This document shows positions 8,809-18,900 of a DNA stretch of 64,000 nt, piece after piece. Under the pieces are notes generated by a model. The model was not told the origin of the DNA and did no database searches. It saw only the letters and a program-made list of their open reading frames with translations. The stretch comes from Lachnoclostridium edouardi (GTDB lineage Bacteria > Bacillota > Clostridia > Lachnospirales > Lachnospiraceae): contig NZ_OESQ01000001.1 in NCBI RefSeq assembly GCF_900240245.1, positions 1,319,673 through 1,383,672 on the forward strand. Reading direction: 5' to 3'. Each line of letters begins with the position of its first letter. Positions within the stretch are counted from its first letter, which is position 1. A program made the translations under genes and the position numbers.

Positions 8809-9948
8809 TTATTCCTCTGTAATTACATATCCCTGACTGTCAGAGCCGGCTTCCACATTCCACCAGGTATCCCCTTTGTCCTTATATCTTCCTTTCTTTT
8901 GAATCTTTCCGCCGGCGTTTACTAAGTACTCCTTGTCATCTACATTTTTTATCTCATATTTTGAGCCTGCATCTGCCTTCTGAAGTACTCCTCCGTCATA
9001 TAAATATCCCTGGTAAGGCCCGTGGACTGCTTTTCCGTTTTCCCTAAAGGCCAGGGTGTAGGTTCCGTCCCCCATATCCAGCTGAATTTTTCCCTTCAAT
9101 CTGGCTCCTGAGGTCTCGTCAAAATACATAATCTGGTATTCATCTAAATACTGGCTTAAATCTCCAGAATCACACCAAACATGGTCTGCTTTATTTAAAA
9201 TAGTTTCCGCATATTTATTATTCTGATCTACCAGAACCAAACCTGTTCTCATAATTCCTGTTTCATCAAATATGTAGGTCTGACCTTTTATGGCTCTGAT
9301 CTGATTCTTCACCAGATTTCCGTTTCCCAGAAGATAGTACCATCTGGCAACGTCGCTGCCATAAGAATCCTGCCCTGTTCCCGGAATGTGCTGAACCCAT
9401 TCGCCTCCGTCAGAATCATTTCCCTGACTGGCCCCTACCATTTTAGAAGAAACCATGATTCCGTCCTCGTCAAAAGTGTATCTGTATTGGTTGCCGTCCT
9501 CATGCTCTGTTATACTGCCGTCTGCAACCTTTTTTCCGTTTTCTCTGAAGTAAAACCATTTTTTCTCCTTGCCGCCGTTCTGCTCCTCTACAGGAATATA
9601 TTTCCAGCCTACAGAAGCCCTGCCGTCGTCCTTGTCTCCGCAGTAATAAACTCCTTCGTTTCTGTACCCGTCTCCGCTACCGCTGTCCACCGGCTCTCCA
9701 TCCTCAGAAATCCAGCTCCACAGCATTCTGCCCTCCTGGTCAAAAAAATACTTGCCGCCGTTAATTTCTTTGCTGCAGCCTGCCGCCGCCTGGCCATTTT
9801 CATCTATGTACTGCCAGTAGGTCCCCCCAGAACTATCTGTGCCTTGAATCCAAGCCGCCTGGCCCTGGGAGGCCAGGGAGGTTAAACTGCCTCCCAAAGC
9901 CATACCGGCAAAAAGGACTGTTAATATTACTTTGTTTCTCCACTTCAT
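8809..9948 (-). CDS. Secreted protein with cell-wall/choline-binding-type repeats
   Basis: A 379-residue exported protein. A signal peptide covers about residues 1-27 (LTSLAS before the cut). The rest is made of aromatic/Gly repeats of the CW_binding type, such as YWQYIDENGQAAAG, KYFFDQEGRMLWSW, KWFYFRENGKKVADG, RYTFDEDGIMVSS, RWYYLLGNGNLVKN and TYIFDETGIMRTG. Such repeats bind choline or other wall polymers in clostridia and streptococci. No enzymatic domain is visible. It is the last gene of the unit, 26 bases after the 3909-residue giant, and the operon ends just behind it, so it could tie the surface complex to the wall. That role is inference. Confidence 0.75.
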   Translation of the reverse strand: MKWRNKVILTVLFAGMALGGSLTSLASQGQAAWIQGTDSSGGTYWQYIDENGQAAAGCSKEINGGKYFFDQEGRMLWSWISEDGEPVDSGSGDGYRNEGVYYCGDKDDGRASVGWKYIPVEEQNGGKEKKWFYFRENGKKVADGSITEHEDGNQYRYTFDEDGIMVSSKMVGASQGNDSDGGEWVQHIPGTGQDSYGSDVARWYYLLGNGNLVKNQIRAIKGQTYIFDETGIMRTGLVLVDQNNKYAETILNKADHVWCDSGDLSQYLDEYQIMYFDETSGARLKGKIQLDMGDGTYTLAFRENGKAVHGPYQGYLYDGGVLQKADAGSKYEIKNVDDKEYLVNAGGKIQKKGRYKDKGDTWWNVEAGSDSQGYVITEE

Positions 9949-9974
9949 CTGCCCGCCTCCATTCTTATTTCCTT

Positions 9975-12900
9975 TTATTTTCTTCTTCTCCTAATAAGAA
10001 TGCCTGATAAGCCTAAGGCCGCTGCCGCTGTAACTGCAAAAATAATCAGCCCCTTGCTCTCCTTTTCTGTTCTGGCCTTTCCCATTAAATGCTTTTCATC
10101 TACAAGCATTCCTGCCGCCTTTAATGTTTCCAGTTTCTTCTCCTGGCTCATCAGCTGATTTTCACTGTCCGTAAGCAGATCACTGCTGCTGTACAGCTGG
10201 CAGATTTCCTCATCTGTATTAAATGAATATACATAATCCTCTTCTGACGGATTTCCTGCCTGACTGTTTTCTGCCTGGTTGTTTTCTGCCTGACTGTTTT
10301 CTATCTGGCCGCCGCCTGACCCAGAAGCTTCAGAAATTTCCTTTGGCTCACTGTCAGCCTCTGGCTTTTCTGATTTCCTATTATCTGCCTCAGCCTTTTT
10401 CTTTGGCTTCTGACTGTTGTTCACAGACTTTTTCTCTGATTCCGGTTTATTCAGGCTTTCTGCATGTTCCTTTTGGCTGTCCTCCTGCTTGAGCTCACCA
10501 GCCTCCTGGTCTGGCGCCGGCTGACCTTTTAACAAGCTGGACCCATTAACATCTTCTGCCCCGTCTCCTTCGCCGTCTCCGTCTGAATCAGCATCCCCGT
10601 TTATCTGTCCTGATCCGTCAACATATTCTCCCTGAATATCTTCACTGTTTTTATCTGACAGATTTTCAGAATCTGCTTCTGCCTCTTTTTCTTTCTCCTC
10701 AGACTTATTTTCAGAATCTGCTTCATCCTCCGGCTCATGTTCCTCATCAGCAGCTTCCTCATCACTGTCTAAGGTCTCAGAATCTGTCTGACTACTGATC
10801 ACAGCCATAGCGGCTTCCAGCTGCTCATCTGTCACCGGATTTAACATTAAATCCTCCTTTAACAGCTTTAAATCTACAAAGGCCTGATTTCCCTGGTCAG
10901 CCTGACCTATAAAATCATTCATAAAGTCTGCTGCAAAATCAAAAAGGGAAATATCAGAGTATGCATTTTCTATAGGAAGCTCTTCTCCTGTTAAATAGTT
11001 AAAGCCCTTTGCCTCGCCTGTTGCATACCGCACCAGCAAATACGGCTGATTCGTGTCCAGAGTATTGCTCATGTGGGCCACATTTTTCCTGCTGAAATTT
11101 TCAGGAGTTTTTAACGGATCTGCAAAATCCTTTAATTCCTGCTTTTCATTCAGCGCTGCCACAAAGGTCTGTCCGTTATACTGGTCTATAACAAAGCCTT
11201 TTGACCACTGGCTACTTTCCAGGCCAAACATGCTGCCGTCCTTGACAAACAGCTGCTGCTCTCTGACAGTCGCATCCTGGGCCTCTGAGGCAGTAGCAAT
11301 TTCAGAAAATCTTCCGTATGTTTTTATGCAGCTGCCTTTATAATCTGCCTGGCTTACCGGCAGCCGGTCATCCTCTGATTTCCAGGTTTCCCTTTTACTG
11401 TCAGATACCTTTTCTCCCGCAGCCACATCATACACAGCTCCGTCAGCTCCTAAGGCCATGCCTCCATATAAATGAATGATTTCCTCATCTGTCACAGTGC
11501 CGGAAGAATTTTTCAGGCTTCCCCCGCTGGTGTAGTAATAATCATCTTCCCAAACCATAACGGTTCTTCTCAGCAAAGTAGGGTCATAAGAATATGTTCT
11601 CTCCTCCTCCCCTGCTTTTACTGCAATATTCAGAACAGACTTGTAGTCATAATTTAAGGTATACACTCTTCTGTCCGGACGAACATCTAAAAGAGTTTGA
11701 TCTCCGGCTGTTACCTGCAGTCTGTCTGCCGCCTCAAAGTCTTTGCGCAGCTCTACATTTACACAGTCAGGGCCTGACGGGTAGGCTTCCGCCGCCGCGT
11801 CCCCATCACCTAATGCGGCAAACGTCACAGTATTGCTTTCATCAGGAATTACAATTCCTCCGTAAAACAGTCTGTCTGTTCCATTATAAAGCTTCAGCTC
11901 ATCATCCTCTCCTACTTCCGGCAAAATTCCTTCCTGACCGCCTTTTGTATTCGTATTTCCTCCGTTAATGTAAGGCATATAGCCCTCTGTATCTACCTTA
12001 ATGGTAGAAGTATAAAAATATGTGCTTCCTATACGGATTCTTCCAAAATAGTATCCCCGGCCGGCCATTTCCAGGCTTCTGCCTGTAGCTCCATTTACAA
12101 CAAAGCTGCTGCCTCTATTTGGTTCATAAGCCCTGTACCACTGATATTCTGTGCCGTCCTCAAGCATTTCTCCCACAGGGGTAAAGCCTTTTGCCACAGT
12201 ATAAAGTCCTGTGTCCTGGCCTATAACAGTTTCTGTTGTCCCATTTACCGTGATCATTATATTGGTAGTGCCCTTAGCTTTGTTTTCTGCTTCTTTGTCC
12301 TCGTCCATACGGCCTAAACCGTCGTAAATCCAGTTTCCAGCCCCCCAGTTCATGCCGCCTTCACTAAAGCCGTTAGTGTACAGACGCTTATCCATCAGAT
12401 TTTTTCCTGTTACAGTCAGAATCTCCTTTAAAAGCTGGTTTCCAGCCTCTGCTGTTCCTCCCGCCCCGCTAGGTTTTGCCTGATCCCAGGAATATTCATA
12501 GACTGCATCTGCTGTTTTACTTGTGCCTCCGCTTTCTAAAGCAGCGCCTGCATATGCCCTTAAATAGCCTCCGCTCCATGAAAGACCGCTTCTGTTTTCA
12601 TCTGTATTGATAAATAAGTCGCTGTGGTCTCCTGATGAAACTGTGCCCATAGATAAAAGCCCATATGTATTTTCTTCATTTAAAGCGTACAGCTGTGTGT
12701 CAGGACTGCAGGTGTACATTCCAATAAAGCCTGCCCCATAATCTGCAGCCTTTACCTTGGACGCGCTGTAGCTTTCATAAAGCTTCACCTTGGCATAGTC
12801 TGTGCTGATATTTTTCTGGTATCCAGTCAGCTTTCCAATAAAACCGCCGGCTGCAGAATCCTGAGTCTCCACTGTGGCCGCAGAAACATTTCGGAAATAA

Positions 12901-15900
12901 TGGCCTCCCATAGAAGCTCCTATTAATCCTCCGGCGCAGCTTCCCTCTGCAAATATCTTCGTATCCTTTACATAATTATTGGAAAAATTATTTAAAAGCT
13001 CTAAATATCCACCGATTCCGCCTGCGCTGCTTTCATTTGTATCTGCATTTTTTCCTGCAGTAATTGTAGAATTAATCACGCCATTTCCAGTATAGCTTAC
13101 TGCGTTGGTGCGGGCCTCTCCCATAATTCCACCTACGTTGCAGCTGCCTTCTATTTGAGACCGGGATACCAGGCAGGAGCTAATATCTCCGTTTTCCACA
13201 GAACCGCTTATACCTCCCGCGCCCTGGGGAGCCTTTACCCATACACTGTCCGCCAAATCAGAAGAATTGCTGGAGTAATTTACACCTGTGATTCCGCCTG
13301 CATAAGCTTTTAAAGCCTGAATCCTTGTCCGGCTTACAGTTGATGAGCTGGTATATCCTCTTCCTGACACTCCTCCTACAAACTCTTCTCCTGTAATTTC
13401 CGACTGCTTTATTTCATACTCCCCGTTGTCTAAGGTGGTCAAACTGCTTTTATAACTGTACGCCTGGCCGTTTAAGCCTCCTACTTTCGTTCCTTTTTGG
13501 CTTCTTACAACCAGATTTTCAGCTTTCACATGATACACATTTCCGTTTCCTGCAGCTCCTCCTATATACTCGGCTTTTGCTGTCGTATCTTTTGTCTCTA
13601 TTACGCTGTTTACAATAGAGGAATACTTTTCTTCATTTTCACTAGGGCTGTCTCCTGCCTGAGGTACATTTCCGTTGCCTACAATACCTCCGATTTGGCT
13701 CACTGTTTCTCCAGTGCCAAAATCATCTCCCATTACTCGGATGCCGGACACTCTTACACTATCGCAGACTTTTCCGCTTCCTATAATTCCGCCTACGTAA
13801 AATCTGCCTGTAATCTCATATGTAGACTCATACTCTGTAGAATCCTGGCCAGACTGGGAAGCTTTCAGATCACCTTCTGCAGTTATCCTGTTCACTTCCA
13901 GCTGCGTATATCCTGTAAGTCCTCCTGTATAGCTGCCCTCTGATGATACCTTAATATCTTTTAATTTAATATCCGTTAAATTTCCGGTATTATAGGCAAT
14001 ACAGCCTGTTCTGGTGCCTTTTCCTCCGTCGATCTCTATGTTGGAAAAGCTTACATTTTCTATGGTTCCCTGATTAAGTCCTACCAAACCTATATTTTCA
14101 TATGAAGACAGCCTTCCGTCCTGGTCTTTCTCAGGAACCTTCCAGGAAATATTCTCAAAATTCACATTTTCTATTCTGGACAGGCAGTTGCTGATTAAGG
14201 CGTTGCTTCTGCTGTCCGCCCTATGAGTAATATTTTTAATGGCAAAGGTCTGGCCTCCCATACTAGACAGACTGTTAATCCTTACGTCGTCTATTAATTC
14301 TGTCCCCGCAGGCAGGGTTTTGGCGTCAATATCTCCGGTTAATACAAAGTTTCCAAAGGAATCTCCATATTTCTCCATAACCGTATTCCACTCCTGGGCA
14401 TTTTTAATCGTCATGTTAATGGGTACGCTTGGCTTAGCTACGGCGCTTAAAGTAACCTGCTTTTCAGAATCTTCTATTCCCTGAAGCACTACATTAATAC
14501 AGTAAACGTCTCCTCCCATTTCATCCAGCACAAAAGGATATGTTCTGATCACCCTGTTTGTGCCGGTAATCGGCTGATCTTTATATGTAATGGTCTCATT
14601 CATTTTCTCATTCAGATTCAGACCCTCCGCTGAAACAGAAGCAATAAAATACTTGCTCTGGTCATAGGATAAATCCAGCCTCAGTGAATATGCCTGAGAA
14701 AAGGGCGCCGTCTGCCCTGGGAACATAGCCGCATATTCTTTTACAGCGCTGTTGTTAATAGCAAACTCTACTACAGATAAACCTGTATCCTCAGTAATAA
14801 TCTGTATTGGCTTCTGCCATGGAAGCAAACTTCCGTCGGCGCCTTTTAACATTGGCAGGCAGCTGTCAAGAATTCCCTGCTTTCCCTCTTCTCCGCTCCA
14901 CTGGAAGGCATAATTACTTTCATCCCAGCCCAGCAGATCTTTATATGTGACTTCGCTGCGCAGGTCGGCTCCTGCAAGCAGGGCTGACGTATCGTCTATG
15001 TCACCGCTCATAGTTTCATTTAAATACATCTGTCCGGAAAATCCATAGTTGCCTTCATATTTTTGTGTGATTCCGTATCCTGCTATTCTGTGAACCATAG
15101 TAGGAGTAGAGCTGTGAACAAAAATATTTCCTAAAGAAATATTTCCCTTTATTTCCTCAAATTGGTTGAGATAGCCAAGGAGACCGCCTACATAGCTGCC
15201 GTATATATCCATATCCACTTTAGAAAAGCTACCTGTCATTCTAAAATCTCCTGCAGTCTGGCTGCCTACCAGCCCTCCAATATTCCTATATACAGACTTC
15301 AGCGACCCTGCTGCATAGCAGTTTTTAATAATAACCTGGTCCCCGTTTGTAATACCTGTAATTCCTCCGGCCCCTTCTGTATCTAAAGCCTTTGTATTGT
15401 CAATATCCACGTCCTGCACATAAGAATTCTCCAAATCAGATGTGCTCATTCTGCCTATCAGGCCGCCTACTGAAACCTTTCCACTTACCTTAGAAGCGTA
15501 TGTAATAATCTGGCTGTCGCTGACAGAACAATTTTTGATTTCAGAGCTGTCAGTCGCATATCCAATTAAACCGCCAGTATTATAGGCCCCTGAAACTTTT
15601 GCATTTCTCACGTGGACGTTTTCTACCTTTCCGCCGCTGGAATAACCGATTAAACCTTTATTTATTACGTCGCCTCTGTGCTCGCTGTCCACCGACAAAC
15701 CATCTACCATAATGTTTTTCAGGGAGCCATATAAGTTTTCAATAAGGCTGGGGCTTCCGTCCATATTTATATTTTTCAGAAGAGCTGTGTGGGAAACACC
15801 TTGTTCATCTGTCCACTGTCCGTCGATTTTTCCGTAGAAAGACCCTATAATTCTGTAATTTGTCAAATAGTCAGAGGTTTTTATGTTCCAAAAATCCAGC

Positions 15901-18900
15901 TCCTGTGCCTGAATCCTATAATTGCCGTAAGCGTCTATGGCCTTTCCGAAGCTGTTTCTCCAGTCCTCCACAGTTTCCACCGGCTTATAAAACTCCATGG
16001 AAATTTCCGACTTTTCCCTGTCACTGTCCTCATACCATGCATCCGTGCTTTCATTTTGCGCCAGACCGGCTCTTAAACTGTAAACGTAATATTTAGACCT
16101 GAAAAATACAGGCTCTGTCATTTCCACATTTACATAGTAGGTTCCATCTTCCTTTATTCCCTGTTCCTTCACCTCTGCTTTCACTGCGTCCGGATCATAA
16201 GTTCTCTGGTTGCTTTTCATATTCATAACAGCAATGTTAAACTCTTTAATTTCCAGATTGCTTCTGTTTTCTAAGCCAAACTGCACTAACGCCCTGTCAT
16301 TTTCCTGCTCCAGCACTGCTGTGGAAATAATCTTAGGAGCCGACGGCTTAAACTGATCCGGCAAATGAACTAAAGGCTGCTTTCCTTCCATTTCTTCAGA
16401 CATTTTCACCTGAGGATAATATCCTCCCGCCGCTATCTCCAGGTCAAAGGCATCATCCTGGTTAATTGCAGAGGCAAGCCATTCTTTATCCCAAAGAGAA
16501 GCAGTTGTAACCTGATTGTTAAATCTGTTGGCATATCTTGGATTCTGGAAGTTCATGGTTTCAATATAAGAAATATTTTCCACGCCTCCCTGGGTAGCTA
16601 CGTACCCTACTGAAGGTCCGTTTACAGAGGCAGGCACGTCATTTGTCAACGTCATGCCCACGCCAAAGGCATTTTTTACAGTTCCCCTTGTCACGCCTGC
16701 AATCATACCCATCTGCTCAGTTGTGTCTTTTGCAGAAGAGTCTGGAGTATACTGATCCTCCACTACTACGGCAGCGTAAACATTTTCCACAGAACCACCC
16801 CTGTTGTTTCCTACAATTCCTCCTCTGGATGTTCTGCTTCCCGTCTGATTCAGACAGGCCTTTATTCTGTACGCGTCTTCACTTACCAGATAGCCGTTTT
16901 TTATCACCCCGTTGTTATAAGCCGCCGCCACTGCGCCGTATGACTGAATACAGAAATTACCTGTCAGCTGCAGGGCAAAGTTCTCCAAACTTCCGTAATT
17001 ATAAAGTGTAAGGCCTCCAAAGCTTGTATTATCTCTTTGGTTATCCAGGCTGATTTTTAAAACTGTATCCCTGATAATTCCCCTGTTTTGATAGCACACA
17101 GCTGACCCGTTTCCTACAGTCAGGTTGGGGCTGTCTAATTTAGAATTCACCACCAGATTTTCTACTACAGCTCCGTCATAAATGTTGTAAAACAAATTAA
17201 TTACATTATCCATGGTAATAGTATGGCCCTGAAAATCCAAATTTCCATAGAACCGGTAAATAATATTATTACTTTTTACTTCAATATCCCTTGTAACAAT
17301 ATAATCCTCTACAGGAGCATACCGAACTGCCCGCAATGCGGCCTCAGACTTAATAATATTAGCCACTTTATCCGTGCCTACGGCCGCGCTGTCCAGAATA
17401 ATCCTTCTGCCTCCCATATCTACAACCAAATCTACCTGGTACTCACAGTCTGGCTCTGCCTGAAAATAAATGGCCTCTGTGTACCTTCTGCCGCTAAAAT
17501 CTGCAATCTTTTTTACTTCCTCCCAGGTTGTCTCATTTCCCTCCTGGTCTCTTTCTGTATAAACTAAAGTAAAGGACGGGTCGCTGCCTAAAGAGCTGTT
17601 GCTGTCCTCCAGCTCCAAATCCATGCCAATGGTCAGCTCCCCTCTTTTTAGCTGAGGAGAAATCTGGCGGAAATAAAATACTGCGTCATGGTTTTCTCCA
17701 AATTCTGCGTTAGCTCTGATATAAGCTCCGTCAGCCGGGATTTTAATAGAATAACTGCCTGCGTCATAAAATCCTAAAAATTTCTTATCCTTGGTAAATA
17801 TTTGTATTCCCTTCAGGTTCTGGGCCCAATAAACAGCAGACGGCTTTACTGGGATATAGTCGCAGTACATCTGGTAGGAATATGTAGTATTATCAAAACG
17901 GTTTAAGGCGTTCACATACATGCCTTCATGCCAGGTTGCTCCCTGCAGCACGTCTTTTCCGTACAGAAGCAAAGATTCCTCCCCAAAGAATATTTCTTCC
18001 TTACTGTCTGCAGCCAGGTTTAATCTTACATAAGCCGCTCCGTCTGGAGGAACTACTGTGTATCCGTCGCTGTCTCCATCTACTGCCTTTAGAAAATTTT
18101 TCTCCTTATCATAGTAGAATATTCTTCTGGCTCTCCAGTCTGTTGTGGTTTTTCCCGACTTAATGCGGAAATACCGTTTCTCAGGAGAAATAGGAATATA
18201 GTCCTCTATGCAGGCGAAATTCTTAGCTCCCGCATTTTTTATAATTGTAATGCCGTCTGAGTTAATATAAGCCTCCTCTGTGGCCTCTTTCCCTTTTAAT
18301 AAATCTGCCGCTGAATCCTGCTCTGCAAATAATGCAGGTGAAATAAAGCTGCTGGCCAGGTTGGCTGTGTTTACGTTTACCCTTATATAGGCGCAGTCTT
18401 GTGGAACTGTAAATACTCCTGTCAGGGAAGCCCTGTTACCGTCAGAAACATATTTTATATAATTCTTGTCCTCATCATAACAATAAATTGCAGCGTCAAT
18501 TCCTCCTCCGGCAAGATATACCTGCCCTTCTTCTACAGGAATATATTCAGAGGCGGCCACACCGCTGTTGTACTCTTCTCCCTGGGCAGTAACCTTTACA
18601 GACATTTCCGCTTCATTTACATCAAATATGTTGATGCTGCTTATGCCTACTCCCTGCTTGCCGATCTGCTCCTCATAATCCTGAGTTAAGCTGTCCGGGG
18701 TCAAGCTGCCCCACAAAGTATTTTCCGCTTTGAAAATAATCTGGGAGCCGTCTTTTAAGTACAAGGTTTTCTGCATCTCCTTTGTCACAGAAGAATACCC
18801 TTCATTGTACTCCTGAGCCACAAACTCTAATATGTACTCCGTATTTCCGTCTAAGCCGCTGAATGTAATATAATCCAGGCTGTTCAGCTCACTGTTCTGA

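Noticed and set aside
9975..10070. LPXTG sortase signal at the end of the giant
   Set aside because: A hydrophobic helix and basic tail are present, but no LPXTG or close variant precedes them.
13497..13943. Plus-strand frame of 148 codons inside the giant gene
   Set aside because: It lies opposite a well-supported repeat-containing coding region, with no start signals and no recognisable motif; many similar antisense frames here were dropped.
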